Source: Enterobacteriaceae bacterium ESL0689
GTDB lineage: Bacteria; Pseudomonadota; Gammaproteobacteria; Enterobacterales; Enterobacteriaceae
Length of the DNA: 64,000 nucleotides
Assembly: GCA_029433525.1 (NCBI GenBank)
Contig: JAQTIF010000001.1
Location: 2,170,001-2,234,000, forward strand
Reading direction: 5' to 3'
Positions 34,935 through 45,945 of this stretch are shown here, one piece after another. A program made the translations under genes and the position numbers. Numbering within the stretch: position 1 is the first letter of the stretch; every line of letters begins with the position of its first letter. The notes beneath the pieces were generated by a model that saw only the letters and a program-made list of their open reading frames with translations, was not told where the DNA came from and did not search any database.

Positions 34935-36328
34935 CGTAATTTATCTCCCAGCAGAAACTCCAGCGCCGCATCGAGGCGAATATGTGGCAATGGCTTATCG
35001 ACATCCATCACCTGCGGGCGAAAATTTTCAAATCGAAATCCCTGTTGTGACCAGAAAATGTGATCGGGTAAATGTGTCGGGACGTCACCGGGATAGAGCG
35101 TCAGTGATTGCCCGTCGTCAAGTCGCTCACCACGTAAGGCAGGAAGATTCTCACCATTGAGGTTAATCATGCCACTTTGGGTGGCCTGAATCGATGCCAG
35201 TCCGAGACACTCCATACTGATCCCTTCAAAAGCGGCATTTTGTCTGGCCTCCTGAATTAACTGCTGTAACAGAGAGACCATATTGCCGTGCTGATCGGAA
35301 GTAATATGATCGGCTTTCGTCGCGGCAAACAGCAGTTTATCGATAACCGGGGAAAACAGGCGGCGAAACAGCGTCCGTTGACCATAGTGAAAGCTCTTCA
35401 TCAGTTGATTGAGCGCCAGACGCATATCAGCGAAAGCCTGTGGCCCGCTGTTTAAAGGTTGCAGGCAATCTACCAGCACAATCTGACGATCAAAATGGAG
35501 AAAATGCTGCTGATAAAACGCTTTTACCACGTTGTCACAATAGTAGTTAAAACGTTCACGCAACATGCCTGCATTACTGTATTTATCGGCCTGCATCAGT
35601 ATTGCCTGATCACCGGGGGCGACCTCTGGCCAGGGGAAAAACTGCAATACTGGCGCACCGGCCATTTCCCCCGGCAGCACAAAACGGCCAGGCTGGATGA
35701 AATGCAGACCTTCACGTTTACAGGTGTGCAGGTAGTCGGTCCATGCCGCCGCGATGTCCGCCAGATGATTTTCATCGGCGGGGGCCAGCGGATCGAGATC
35801 ATGACACAACTGACGCCAATGCGCCGCCCATGTTCCGCGATCCCCTTTGAGCAAGCCAGTCATCTGCTGCGACCAGCTAAAGTAATCCTGCGATAACATC
35901 GGCAGATCAAGCAGCCACTCCCCCGGATAATCGACAATTTCAAGGAATAAAGTGGCCGTCTCTTTAAAATGACGCAATAACGATTCGCTGGAGCGGTAAC
36001 GAAGTGCGAGGCAGATTTCGCTGACACCGCGTGTAGGCGTTGGCCATTGTGGTGGTGAGCCATAAAGCTGTGCCAGCCCTTCGTCATAGTGAAAACGTGG
36101 AATGCCAAAATCCCGTTGTGGTATCCGTTTGGCACCGAGCAGACGCTCTTCTCTTACCACACTGAATAATGGCAGACGTGCGCCAGTATGAATATTCAGC
36201 AGTTGATTAACCAGTGCGGTAATAAAAGCGGTTTTACCACTACGACTAAGGCCGGTGACCGCCAGGCGCAAATGGCGGTCAATCCCCCGATTGACCAGCG
36301 CGGTTAATTCACTTTGGATTCGCTTCAT
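34931..36328 (-). CDS. ycjX: YcjX, P-loop NTPase of the phage-shock region
   Basis: I start at ATG 36328 ([20 protein letters not shown], 465 aa, the E. coli length), preceded by AGGATAG; an in-frame start at 36373 lies in the pspC stop and adds 15 residues. Walker A is GLSRSGKT at about residue 24 and [11 protein letters not shown] is the Walker B-like region. YcjX is a GTP/ATP-binding protein with a fold related to G proteins; its role in the envelope stress response is not settled. It follows pspC directly, without pspD. Confidence 0.94.
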   Translation of the reverse strand: MKRIQSELTALVNRGIDRHLRLAVTGLSRSGKTAFITALVNQLLNIHTGARLPLFSVVREERLLGAKRIPQRDFGIPRFHYDEGLAQLYGSPPQWPTPTRGVSEICLALRYRSSESLLRHFKETATLFLEIVDYPGEWLLDLPMLSQDYFSWSQQMTGLLKGDRGTWAAHWRQLCHDLDPLAPADENHLADIAAAWTDYLHTCKREGLHFIQPGRFVLPGEMAGAPVLQFFPWPEVAPGDQAILMQADKYSNAGMLRERFNYYCDNVVKAFYQQHFLHFDRQIVLVDCLQPLNSGPQAFADMRLALNQLMKSFHYGQRTLFRRLFSPVIDKLLFAATKADHITSDQHGNMVSLLQQLIQEARQNAAFEGISMECLGLASIQATQSGMINLNGENLPALRGERLDDGQSLTLYPGDVPTHLPDHIFWSQQGFRFENFRPQVMDVDKPLPHIRLDAALEFLLGDKLR

Positions 36329-36373
36329 TACTATCCTGTTATGTAAATGGATGATTTTCGACTCACCACTCAC

Positions 36374-36733
36374 TTACAACTGGCGAAAACGGCGACGCAA
36401 TGTAAATGTTTCGGAAGTCACATAACGCTCCATTTCGCGTAAGCGACGCTCACTGGCAGCCAGTTGCTGATCGGCGAGCGTCAATATCTCCTCTGCGGAG
36501 GCTGTTTTTTCACGATGAAGTTCCTGCTCAGGGAGTGGATCGAGGGTAAATGCCAGAATGATATAGACCACCAGGACAAACAAAAACAGCCCTAATACCA
36601 TTGCCAGTAGTGTAATGAGTCGGACGGCCTTTACCGGTACGTCGAGATATTGTGCGATACCAGCACAAACCCCTTTTACCATCCCCTGTTGTGGAATACG
36701 CCACAGTTTTTTATGCTGCGTCTGGTTATCCAT
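36374..36733 (-). CDS. pspC: Phage shock protein C
   Basis: PspC is an inner-membrane sensor that, with PspB, recruits PspA under envelope stress. The 119-residue product holds the PspC domain KLWRIPQQGMVKGVCAGIAQ and one membrane segment (LITLLAMVLGLFLFVLVVYI), then a charged tail ERYVTSETFTLRRRFRQL. ATG 36733 shares one base with the pspB stop (TGATG), preferred over the TTG at 36736. Confidence 0.94.
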   Translation of the reverse strand: MDNQTQHKKLWRIPQQGMVKGVCAGIAQYLDVPVKAVRLITLLAMVLGLFLFVLVVYIILAFTLDPLPEQELHREKTASAEEILTLADQQLAASERRLREMERYVTSETFTLRRRFRQL

Positions 36734-36969
36734 CAATGATTTCTCCAGTTCGGATTTTCAGCATCAAGAATGGCTTCCAGTGACTGTATCCGTTCACGAA
36801 TGCGCTTTGTTTCATCCAGTAGTTGCTGCAGATGCTGCCGCTCATTTTGTGATAGCGCGCCATTCGCCGAGCGGTTTTTATAATGCAACCATAGCCAGAC
36901 CGGCACTATGAATAAGACAAATAATAAGACGAATAGCGTGAGTGGGATGATAAGAACCAGCATGCCCAT
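36733..36969 (-). CDS. pspB: Phage shock protein B
   Basis: A 78-residue protein with one N-terminal membrane segment and the conserved VWLWLHYKNRS, then a coiled cytoplasmic part (RQHLQQLLDETKRIRERIQS) ending LDAENPNWRNH. It works with PspC. An internal ATG at 36963 is a possible alternative start. Confidence 0.94.
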   Translation of the reverse strand: MGMLVLIIPLTLFVLLFVLFIVPVWLWLHYKNRSANGALSQNERQHLQQLLDETKRIRERIQSLEAILDAENPNWRNH

Positions 36970-37012
36970 TGATACTCCTTAACCATAGTAATTATTGCAT
37001 TATTATTTGATT

Positions 37013-37678
37013 TTATTGATTATTATTTATCCTGTGCTTTAGCGCCGCCAGTTGCTCACTGATTTCATCATCCACTTTCAGTTCGGAAAATTGCTGATCC
37101 AGTGACGCTTCCTTACCAAAACGATGGCTTTCTGCGACCGCTTCCATTTGATCGATACGACGTTCAAAAGATTCAAACCGGGCCATCGCTTCATCCAGCT
37201 TACCACTGTCCAGCTGGCGACGCACATCACAGGAGGAATGGGCGGCCTGATAACGTAATGCCAGTGCCTGCTGGCGCGCGCGGGTTTCACTCAGTTTGTT
37301 TTCCAGTTCGGTGATCTCATTTTTCATCCGACTTAGGGTTTCATCGATTAACTGGACTTCGTTTTCCAGCTGGGTAATCAGGGTGGTGAGTTTCTGTTTT
37401 TCAACCAATGCGGCACGTGCCAGATCTTCTTTTTCTTTACGCAAAGCCAGCTCGGCTTTCTCCTGCCATTCCGCCTGCTGGCTAAAGGCCAGCTCAATAC
37501 GACGGCTGAGCTGCTTCTTTTCCGCCAGTGCGCGTGCTGAAGTCGAACGCACTTCAACCAGCGTTTCTTCCATCTCCTGGATCATCAGACGTACCAGCTT
37601 CTGCGGATCTTCTGCTTTTTCCAGTAATGTATTGATATTGGCATTGACGATGTCGGCGAAACGAGAAAATATACCCAT
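37013..37678 (-). CDS. pspA: Phage shock protein A
   Basis: PspA binds PspF to inhibit it and, under stress, moves to the membrane where it stabilises the bilayer. The 221-residue protein is almost wholly helical coiled coil (PSPA/Vipp1 family), with the amphipathic N-terminus [20 protein letters not shown] and [20 protein letters not shown]. Length matches E. coli PspA (222). It is the first gene of the psp operon. Confidence 0.96.
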   Translation of the reverse strand: MGIFSRFADIVNANINTLLEKAEDPQKLVRLMIQEMEETLVEVRSTSARALAEKKQLSRRIELAFSQQAEWQEKAELALRKEKEDLARAALVEKQKLTTLITQLENEVQLIDETLSRMKNEITELENKLSETRARQQALALRYQAAHSSCDVRRQLDSGKLDEAMARFESFERRIDQMEAVAESHRFGKEASLDQQFSELKVDDEISEQLAALKHRINNNQ

Positions 37679-37716
37679 GATTTTTATCCTCAGTGTTTAG
37701 TTTCGGTCTGATTAAA

Positions 37717-37732
37717 TACAAATACTATGCCA
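37717..37732 (-). promoter_or_regulatory. Sigma-54 promoter of pspABC
   Basis: On the minus strand the sequence TGGCATAGTATTTGTA gives a TGG at -24 and TTG at -12 with the required spacing, about 40 bp before the pspA ATG. Sigma-54 control activated by PspF from the divergent gene is established for this operon. PspF enhancer sites should lie between 37740 and 37810. Confidence 0.75.
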
Positions 37733-37831
37733 GTTTTTTATCTCTATGATTTTAAAAGATATAACTGTATTTATTCCGTTATGTGCTCACGGTAAAATGG
37801 TCAATTAAACGATTTAATGGTGAAATTCATC

Positions 37832-38806
37832 ATGACGCAATATCAGGATAATCTGCCAGGTGAAGACAATCATTTCCTTGAGATCCTCGAGCAGGTGTCG
37901 AGGCTGGCCCCGCTGGCAAAACCGGTTCTGATCATCGGTGAGCGGGGAACCGGTAAGGAGCTGATCGCAAAACGTCTGCATTTTCTCTCAACCCGCTGGC
38001 AGGGACCATTTATCACGCTTAACTGCGCTGCACTTAATGACAATCTGCTGGATAATGAACTATTTGGTCACGAGGCAGGGGCGTTTACCGGTGCCAGCAA
38101 GCATCATCCCGGGCGTTTTGAACGTGCCGATGGTGGCACGCTTTTTCTCGATGAGCTGGCTACTGCCCCCATGCCGGTACAGGAAAAATTATTGCGGGTG
38201 ATTGAATATGGTGAGCTGGAACGTGTGGGAGGCAGACGGCCATTACAGGTGAATGTCCGGCTGGTCTGTGCCACCAATGCAGACCTGCCGCAGCAAGTGG
38301 CGACTGGGCAATTTCGTGCTGATTTACTTGATCGCCTGGCTTTTGAGGTCGTCTCGTTGCCGCCACTGCGTCAGCGACCCGGGGATATTATGTTACTGGC
38401 CAATCAGTTTGCTATTCAGATGTGTCGGGAACTGGGGCTTCCCCTGTTTCCGGGTTTTAGTGAGCATGCGATACAGACACTGCTCGGCTATCACTGGCCC
38501 GGTAATATTCGTGAGCTCAAGAATGTGGTGGAGCGTTCTGTTTATCGTCATGGTATGAGTCACCATGAATTACATAACATTATCATTAACCCATTTCCGT
38601 ACACCTCTCCTGCCGCCACGGCTCCGCTTGCCGTGACCGATGACCCGGTATTACCCATTGATTTGCGTGCTTTTCAGCTTCAGCAAGAGAAAAAGCTGCT
38701 CCAGACCAGTCTGCAACAGACAAACTATCATCAGAAGCTGGCGGCACAACGTCTTGGGCTCACTTATCATCAGTTCCGGGCGCTGTTAAAAAAACACCAG
38801 TTATAA
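37832..38806 (+). CDS. pspF: PspF, sigma-54 enhancer-binding activator
   Basis: PspF activates the psp promoters and is held in check by PspA. I use ATG 37832 (MTQYQDNLPGEDNHFLEILE, 324 aa), matching the family, over 37817. The AAA+ domain shows Walker A GERGTGKE, GAFTGA, Walker B GGTLFLDE and the Arg-rich RADLLDRLAF; the C-terminus has a Fis-type helix-turn-helix (QKLAAQRLGLTYHQFRALLK). There is no N-terminal receiver domain, as expected. Confidence 0.95.
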   Translation: MTQYQDNLPGEDNHFLEILEQVSRLAPLAKPVLIIGERGTGKELIAKRLHFLSTRWQGPFITLNCAALNDNLLDNELFGHEAGAFTGASKHHPGRFERADGGTLFLDELATAPMPVQEKLLRVIEYGELERVGGRRPLQVNVRLVCATNADLPQQVATGQFRADLLDRLAFEVVSLPPLRQRPGDIMLLANQFAIQMCRELGLPLFPGFSEHAIQTLLGYHWPGNIRELKNVVERSVYRHGMSHHELHNIIINPFPYTSPAATAPLAVTDDPVLPIDLRAFQLQQEKKLLQTSLQQTNYHQKLAAQRLGLTYHQFRALLKKHQL

Positions 38807-38861
38807 GCCAGTTAGCGCCTGGTTTGGGGAGCGGAAAATTCAGCATAGCGTTTAAGAATAT

Positions 38862-38913
38862 TATGCTAAAAAGGCCGCTGCAGGATTCGATTATTTCGCA
38901 GCGGCCTTATCAA
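38862..38913. repeat. Dispersed hairpin repeat, copy 2
   Basis: GCTAAAAAGGCCGCTGCAGG leads into a stem with CGCAGCGGCC and then a T-containing stretch. It matches 2836-2888 over about 52 bp. Placed 55 bp after pspF, it may serve as its terminator. Confidence 0.6.
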
Positions 38914-39008
38914 CATCTGGGCATTTCTGGCTTCTAACCTAACGAGTGACTGATGAGATAATTCTGGCGGACTTTGATAAAGCGAAGAAAACGACACTCC
39001 GCAAGTTA

Positions 39009-39449
39009 TCACTTATTATCAGGCTTTTTATCCTCCATTGTTTTATACAATTTATGTTTTTTGGCATAAGCATAAAAGTCCGGGCGGTCAGTGACGATGG
39101 TTAGACGATGGTTACATCATTTTCAGCTTTATAATCATCGCCAATGCGTTTCAAAATCGCTAAATTTTCTTTAGTTGCCCTCTTATCCATTTGTTTATAA
39201 AGAATATACTCCGGCTCATGAGTGCTGGGCGCTGTAAAGTTAATGGTTTTATGATCAGTAAAAGGCCATTCTTCTTTCCTGAAAAATGCGGCCTATTCCG
39301 CATTCAGGATATGGTTATGAGTTTGAGCATTTCAAGGTGGGGGCCGTCTGGAAAACGGAAAATATCCCACTCTTGTGTGTATTCAAATTGTACGTCAGTT
39401 CAGGATTAACGCGATATGCCCCAGTCACAGGAACGTCCTGTACGGTCAT
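39009..39449 (-). pseudogene. Multiply frameshifted gene of unknown function
   Basis: Coding scars run from ATG 39449 (MTVQDVPVTGAYRVNPE) through QFEYTQEWDIFRFPDGPHLE, FFRKEEWPFTDHKTINFTAP and KRATKENLAILKRIGDDYKA to DRPDFYAYAKKHKLYKTMED and a TGA at 39009-39011, in at least three frames. An 11-bp perfect tandem duplication (39093-39103 and 39104-39114) accounts for the last shift. The intact product would have had about 145 residues. I do not recognise the family. Confidence 0.6.
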
Positions 39450-39474
39450 GTCGCCTGCTGTTGTTTGATGATTT

Positions 39475-39801
39475 TTAACCGCCCGCCTGCTTGACTTTCA
39501 TGCCTTTCGCCTCCAGTAGGGATTGCAGAAGATCGCGTTTATCCCCCTGAATTTCAATGACACCATTTTTTACTGAACCACCACAACCACACTTTTTTTT
39601 CAGTTCTGCGGCCAGCTTTGCCAGCGTGTTATCATCCGCATCAATCCCCGTGATCAGACAGACCCCTTTACCTTTACGGCCACTGACCTGACGCTGGATG
39701 CGAACGATACCGTCCCCTTTGGGACGTTCAGCGACCACTTTTGCTGGTTGTATGCGCCCGCTATCGGTTGAATAGACCAGACGGCTGTTCGAATCTGTCA
39801 T
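39475..39801 (-). CDS. yciH: SUI1/eIF1-like protein YciH
   Basis: The 108-residue protein is a bacterial homologue of translation factor eIF1 (SUI1 domain: [40 protein letters not shown]). It is thought to affect initiation fidelity, though its role in bacteria is not settled. It overlaps pyrF by four bases. Confidence 0.95.
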   Translation of the reverse strand: MTDSNSRLVYSTDSGRIQPAKVVAERPKGDGIVRIQRQVSGRKGKGVCLITGIDADDNTLAKLAAELKKKCGCGGSVKNGVIEIQGDKRDLLQSLLEAKGMKVKQAGG

Positions 39802-40535
39802 GATATTGTCCTTTGTAGTGCAGTGTTGATTTTTCGTAAGGTCAGCGCTGGATCAGGTGACAGTGTCACAGGTCGGCCAATGACCATATAGTCAACACCA
39901 GCTTCTTGTGCCTGTTCTGGCGTCATAATCCGTCGTTGATCTCCGCTATCACTCCCCTGTGGACGAATGCCGGGAGTGATCAGCTTAAATGCACTGCCCT
40001 GCTCCTGTTTAAAACGTTTTGCTTCCTGTGCGGAACATACCACACCATCCAGGCCACAATGCCGCGCTAATGTTGCCAGTTTTGCAGCATAATCGGCCGG
40101 TGAAAGGGTTATCCCCAGATCCTGTAAATCTCCCGCTTCCATACTGGTTAATACGGTCACCGCAATCAGTAGTGGCGCGTCACTGGCAAAGGGTAACAGC
40201 GCTTCACGCGCGGCGGCCATCATCCGGGCACCACCACCAGCGTGCACATTGACCATCCAGACCCCCAGATCCGCCGCAGCCGCCACAGCACGTGCGGTAG
40301 TATTAGGGATATCGTGAAATTTCAGATCAAGAAATACCTCAAAGCCTCGCTGATGCAGATCACGAATAAACGATGACCCCAGCAAGGTGAACATCTCTTT
40401 CCCGACTTTCAGCCGACAATCCTTGGGGGTGATTTGATCAATAAACGCCAGCGCTTTATCACGATTATCATAATCAAGGGCAACAATCAGCGGTGAGGAA
40501 GTGATGGTGTGAGGCGCAGATACAGTAGATGGCAT
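39798..40535 (-). CDS. pyrF: Orotidine 5'-phosphate decarboxylase
   Basis: PyrF makes UMP from OMP, the last step of de novo pyrimidine synthesis. The 245-residue TIM-barrel protein has the catalytic [10 protein letters not shown] motif at about 72-81, the phosphate-binding TPGIRPQG and the Arg of MVIGRPVT. Length matches E. coli PyrF. Confidence 0.97.
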   Translation of the reverse strand: MPSTVSAPHTITSSPLIVALDYDNRDKALAFIDQITPKDCRLKVGKEMFTLLGSSFIRDLHQRGFEVFLDLKFHDIPNTTARAVAAAADLGVWMVNVHAGGGARMMAAAREALLPFASDAPLLIAVTVLTSMEAGDLQDLGITLSPADYAAKLATLARHCGLDGVVCSAQEAKRFKQEQGSAFKLITPGIRPQGSDSGDQRRIMTPEQAQEAGVDYMVIGRPVTLSPDPALTLRKINTALQRTIS

Positions 40536-40698
40536 AAATCAGACCTTAATGATTAATCGCTGAAAGAGAAACAGGAAGCATTCTACCTGCATTAAAGAAA
40601 AATAAATAAGTCCTCTTCGTCAGATTTTCTGACAGGAGGTTAAGTTTTCGGCTGTTTGTTTATCATCAATAAGTATGTTGTAACTAATGTGGCTTTTT

Positions 40699-41871
40699 TT
40701 ATTCCTGCCCATCAAGGCCACGGATTGGCTTAACCGTCGCCCAGGAACGACAGGAAGGACAGTGCCAGTAGAGTGATTGGGCAGTAAATCCACATTTCTG
40801 GCAGCGGTAACGGGGTTTACTGCGCATCTGTTCACCGACGAGATCACGCAGCATCGACAGACTCTTTCTCGCACGCCCTTCTTCAGCACTATCCAGATAA
40901 TAGTCCATCAATTTATGTAGCATTCGCATCGTCGGATGATGCTCCAGTTGTCGGATAACATAGTTCTGCGCCGCTTCCGTCCCCTCTTGCTGCTCAATAA
41001 GTTGTGCCAGCATCAACTCAGCACTGGCGCCGGTATTTTCATCCGAGCAACGGCGAAGAAAGGTTTGCCATTCATCGCTTTTCCCTAGCTGCTGATAACT
41101 TATCTGCAGCATATCAAGGGTTTCGCTGACCAGGTCTTTATCCTGATGAATCACCCGCTCCAGACACTCAACGGCTTTGACATAGTCCTCTTTATCCATC
41201 CATATCCGGCCAAGCATAATAGAGACCCGCGCACTATTACGATCGGCCGCCGCACCTTTTTTCAGTAATGAGATGGCTTTATCTATGTCATTCATCGCTA
41301 TCTGTTGCAACGCCAGTTCACACCAGAAATTAGCAATATCTCCTTTATGCTGGACTTTCCCCGCCTTCACCAGCTGTTCTGCAACATCAATAGCCGATTG
41401 CCAGTCACTGGTAAACTGATAAATTTGTAGCAGTTGTTGTAATGCACTGAGACGAAAATCAACTTCTTCGACTAACTGTTTGAACATATCTTCCGCACGA
41501 TCATATAACCCGGCAGCCATATAGTCGCGCCCTAGTTGCTGAACAGCCAGCAGCCGTTGATCGTAAGTCAATGATGCACTTTCCATCAGGCTTTGGTGCA
41601 TCCGAATAGCCCGGTCAACCTCACCACGGGAGCGGAATAAATTCCCTAGCGTCAGATGGGCTTCAACAGTACCGGTATCTGTTTTCAACATATCAAGGAA
41701 CAGATCTACCGCTTTATCCTGTTGATTACTGAGAAGAAAATTAACGCCCGTAACATAATCACGCGACAGGCGGTTGGCATCATCCTGTTTTGATTGTTGT
41801 GCACTTCTGCGACCCATATACCAGCCATATGCTGCGGCAACAGGCAAAAGCAGAAATAACAACTCCAGCAT
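40699..41871 (-). CDS. lapB: LPS assembly regulator LapB (YciM)
   Basis: LapB is an inner-membrane protein that targets LpxC to FtsH and so tunes lipopolysaccharide synthesis. The 390-residue product has an N-terminal membrane helix (LFLLLPVAAAYGWYMG), a long TPR array, and a C-terminal rubredoxin-type zinc knuckle with two CxxC pairs (YRCQKCGF, WHCPSCRSW). It lies seven bases after lapA, an operon. Confidence 0.96.
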   Translation of the reverse strand: MLELLFLLLPVAAAYGWYMGRRSAQQSKQDDANRLSRDYVTGVNFLLSNQQDKAVDLFLDMLKTDTGTVEAHLTLGNLFRSRGEVDRAIRMHQSLMESASLTYDQRLLAVQQLGRDYMAAGLYDRAEDMFKQLVEEVDFRLSALQQLLQIYQFTSDWQSAIDVAEQLVKAGKVQHKGDIANFWCELALQQIAMNDIDKAISLLKKGAAADRNSARVSIMLGRIWMDKEDYVKAVECLERVIHQDKDLVSETLDMLQISYQQLGKSDEWQTFLRRCSDENTGASAELMLAQLIEQQEGTEAAQNYVIRQLEHHPTMRMLHKLMDYYLDSAEEGRARKSLSMLRDLVGEQMRSKPRYRCQKCGFTAQSLYWHCPSCRSWATVKPIRGLDGQE

Positions 41872-41877
41872 ATAACA

Positions 41878-42192
41878 CTATTCCTTTATTGCTATTGCAG
41901 ACGTATCGGCGTCATCTGAGACAGCATCTTTTGCAGCAATCTGTTGTTCAAGGTGTTTAATTTTACGTTCAGCACGGATCAATGCCACACGAAGCCGTAA
42001 CCAGCATAAGCCACAAACTAACCAGCCAATGATAAATCCTGCGGCAAAGAGTTCTGCCAGTAATGTTGAGAGGCGAAAACTATCCTGTGCCAGCAAATAA
42101 TTGAATGTGACGACCTGATCATTTTGCGCACCTAAAGTCACAGCAATGACAAAAACCGTTAATATCAATAAGAAAATAAGTATATATTTCAC
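41878..42192 (-). CDS. lapA: LPS assembly protein LapA (YciS)
   Basis: I start at GTG 42192 (VKYILIFLLILTVFVIAVTL, 104 aa), matching E. coli LapA, which begins with the first membrane helix; the in-frame ATG at 42231 would add 13 polar residues. Two membrane helices and a short coiled tail (RAERKIKHLEQQIAAK) are present. LapA partners LapB at the inner membrane. Confidence 0.9.
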   Translation of the reverse strand: MKYILIFLLILTVFVIAVTLGAQNDQVVTFNYLLAQDSFRLSTLLAELFAAGFIIGWLVCGLCWLRLRVALIRAERKIKHLEQQIAAKDAVSDDADTSAIAIKE

Positions 42193-42326
42193 ACGATGTC
42201 CCGTTAAGTGGGTTGAGCGAAAAGACGCCACAAGCTGCTTTATAAAATAACATTTTCACCTCAGTGGCGAAATGGAAAATATAAGGCTGCCAGAGAATAT
42301 GCAGGCATCACATAAAAAATTCAACG

Positions 42327-43082
42327 TTATGGGGTGTTATCTGGTTCCGGCATGGTCTGCCCGGGAGGCGTCAGTGACCCCGATAAACGTTGTATCATCC
42401 AGCTGGCCGGCATAACGAATAGCCAGGAGATAAATGTAGCTGAAACTAAATCCTGCGGCCAGTGCATGCCCAGCATCAGGCGACTCGCCATCACCGCTAT
42501 TGCCCATGCCAGTAAGACAACCGTTGTCCATCGGCGTCGCCGTGGAAGCAGAACGCCTGCCGCGAGTAACGCCCAACTGGCCGCAAATGTTGTATGTCCT
42601 GACGGGAAAGCAAACCCGGTCTCATTTTGCCAGTGTTGCCCCAGAAAAGGAGGGACGGACGCTCTCTGTGCCAGATGTTCCGCTACCCGTTTAGCGCGCT
42701 GTTTGCGTTTTAAGTGGTAAAATTGCGTCACAGAGGCAGCACGGCCATCTTCCAGCCACAATATAAAAGGTCGTGGTTCCTGGATGACATTTTTGATTGA
42801 AGCGTTCACCTTCTGTCCCAGTAAAATCACACTACTGATAATCACCAACATGACAATAGCAGCCCGCAGAGGTAAACGCAGACACCAGCAGAACCAGCAA
42901 CATAAGAGAACATGGGTAATGATACCCCACGGTCGGGTTACGCTCTGCGTTATCCAGTACCAGATGACTATCCTGTTGTCCTGCAAGTCCGGCTGCCATC
43001 GCCAGCCCGATAACCACAGTATCACCGGCATGATCAATAATAATGCTGTCGCAATAGTGGTTCGTGTGACAATTGACTGCAT
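42327..43082 (-). CDS. pgpB: Phosphatidylglycerophosphatase B
   Basis: PgpB dephosphorylates phosphatidylglycerophosphate and undecaprenyl pyrophosphate. The 251-residue membrane protein has the three PAP2 motifs: the Lys/Arg-Pro region near VIQEPRP, FPSGHTTF and SRLMLGMHWPQD, with five to six membrane spans. It is divergent from ribA as in E. coli. Confidence 0.95.
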   Translation of the reverse strand: MQSIVTRTTIATALLLIMPVILWLSGWRWQPDLQDNRIVIWYWITQSVTRPWGIITHVLLCCWFCWCLRLPLRAAIVMLVIISSVILLGQKVNASIKNVIQEPRPFILWLEDGRAASVTQFYHLKRKQRAKRVAEHLAQRASVPPFLGQHWQNETGFAFPSGHTTFAASWALLAAGVLLPRRRRWTTVVLLAWAIAVMASRLMLGMHWPQDLVSATFISWLFVMPASWMIQRLSGSLTPPGQTMPEPDNTP

Positions 43083-43246
43083 TTCATCTCCCGGGGGTGT
43101 ATCTCAGCCATCATAACGAAATTATGCCCGTTTGTGTGCTTTATACACTGGCCGTCGCACAAATTAGGAGATTATCCTGGTATTATGGCAAAATAGAGAG
43201 AGTGATAATAAGCACATTCAGGTGCTGATAGTATAGGGAAAATCAC

Positions 43247-43834
43247 ATGCAGCTTAAACGTGTGGCAGAAGCCAGACTACCAACCCCCTGGGGTCATTTT
43301 CTGATGGTCGGTTTTGAAGAGCTGGCAACCGGACAGGATCATGCCGCACTGGTATTCGGTGATATATCCGGCCACGACCCCGTTCTGACCCGCATACATT
43401 CTGAGTGCTTAACCGGTGATGCGCTTTTTAGTCTGCGCTGTGATTGTGGTTTTCAACTGGAAGCCGCACTGTCACAGATCGCCAGAGAAGGACGGGGTAT
43501 CCTGGTATACCATCGTCAGGAAGGACGTAATATCGGTTTACTGAATAAAATCCGTGCCTATGCATTGCAGGATCAAGGCTACGATACCGTAGAAGCAAAC
43601 CACTATCTCGGATTTGCCGCCGATGAGCGCGACTTTACCTTGTGTGCCGATATGTTAAAACTACTGGATGTCAGTCAGATCCGTCTGTTAACCAATAATC
43701 CGAAAAAAGTAGAAATCCTCACGGCGGCAGGAATTAATATCGCCGAGCGCGTCCCTTTACTGGTAGGACGCAATGACCAGAATAGCCATTATCTTGATAC
43801 GAAAGCCGCTAAAATGGGGCATATCCTCAAATAA
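43247..43834 (+). CDS. ribA: GTP cyclohydrolase II
   Basis: RibA opens GTP to start riboflavin synthesis. The 195-residue protein has the zinc Cys cluster [15 protein letters not shown], the [20 protein letters not shown] segment with the catalytic residues, and the C-terminal [16 protein letters not shown]. Length is one residue short of E. coli RibA. Confidence 0.97.
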   Translation: MQLKRVAEARLPTPWGHFLMVGFEELATGQDHAALVFGDISGHDPVLTRIHSECLTGDALFSLRCDCGFQLEAALSQIAREGRGILVYHRQEGRNIGLLNKIRAYALQDQGYDTVEANHYLGFAADERDFTLCADMLKLLDVSQIRLLTNNPKKVEILTAAGINIAERVPLLVGRNDQNSHYLDTKAAKMGHILK

Positions 43835-43848
43835 ATAAAAATTCAGAC

Positions 43849-43871
43849 CAGCTTATCGCTGGTCTTTTTAT
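43849..43871. terminator. Terminator after ribA
   Basis: GACCAGC and GCTGGTC form a seven-bp stem around TTATC, followed by TTTTT. It lies 12 bases past the ribA stop and before the convergent SDR gene end. Confidence 0.75.
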
Positions 43872-43877
43872 GCACGA

Positions 43878-44591
43878 TCACCAGCATCCTGCCTGTGCAC
43901 CACCATCGACATATAAGGTTTCACCGGTAATATATCCGGCTCTGTCAAGGTAAAGCACCGCTTCGACAATATCCGCGATATCCCCTGTTTCCCCTGTCGG
44001 TTGCAGGCTTCTCAGCGCATCTATTGACTCGGGTGTATGCATAGGGGTTTTTATAATCCCCGGAGCCACTGCATTGATCCGAATCCCCTGACCAGCATAT
44101 TCAATAGCCAGTTGACGCGTTGCGGCATCAAGGCCACCTTTGGTTAATCCCGCCAGCACGCTCGGTACCTTTGCCAGTGCCTGTTTCACCAGTGAGGCGG
44201 TGATCTGAACAACATGGCCATGCTGTCGTTTAAGCATCTCGCTAATAGCGAACTGACTGACATGGAAAAAGCCTTCGATATTAACATGGAGTGCTCGTTT
44301 TAAATCCTGTTCAGTATATTCAGTAAAAGCCCCAGGAATGAAAATGCCAGCGTTATTGATGAGCGTATCAACCCGGCCAAATTTATTGATTGCCGTTGCA
44401 ATCACTTTTTGCGCTATTTCTCTTTGTGCAATATCACCGGATACAGTGATCAGTTGCTCAGTTTCTTTGCCGCTAATATTTCTTGAGTTAGCGACAACAT
44501 TATCACCTTTAGCCAGGAAAGCCTGAACCAGGCCTGCGCCAATCCCCTGAGACGCGCCGGTGATAACTATCACGTTAGATGAACCACTCAT
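43878..44591 (-). CDS. Short-chain dehydrogenase/reductase-like protein lacking the catalytic Tyr
   Basis: The 237-residue Rossmann protein has the cofactor motif TGASQGIG, the NNAG motif and a conserved VNIEGFFHVSQ helix. The active-site Ser is in ITAS, and Lys in LTKGGLDAATRQ. The position four residues before that Lys, normally Tyr, is Ala (AGLTK), so the standard Ser-Tyr-Lys mechanism is incomplete. It is not YciK, and the substrate is unknown. It occupies the place between ribA and cysB where E. coli has acnA. Confidence 0.8.
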   Translation of the reverse strand: MSGSSNVIVITGASQGIGAGLVQAFLAKGDNVVANSRNISGKETEQLITVSGDIAQREIAQKVIATAINKFGRVDTLINNAGIFIPGAFTEYTEQDLKRALHVNIEGFFHVSQFAISEMLKRQHGHVVQITASLVKQALAKVPSVLAGLTKGGLDAATRQLAIEYAGQGIRINAVAPGIIKTPMHTPESIDALRSLQPTGETGDIADIVEAVLYLDRAGYITGETLYVDGGAQAGCW

Positions 44592-44612
44592 TATTTAAAC
44601 TCCCTGATTTTA

Positions 44613-44634
44613 AGCGCCTGATGAGCCAGGCGCT
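44613..44634. terminator. Hairpin between cysB and the SDR gene
   Basis: AGCGCCTG (44613-44620) pairs with CAGGCGCT (44627-44634), a perfect eight-bp stem just after the cysB stop. The motif resembles 21921-21950. Confidence 0.5.
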
Positions 44635-44639
44635 AAATG

Positions 44640-45939
<1,300 letters not shown>

Positions 45940-45945
45940 ATCCTG

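Noticed and set aside
40620..40889. 89-codon minus-strand frame overlapping the 3' end of lapB
   Set aside because: It is an out-of-frame shadow of the lapB zinc-ribbon coding region, running beyond its stop.
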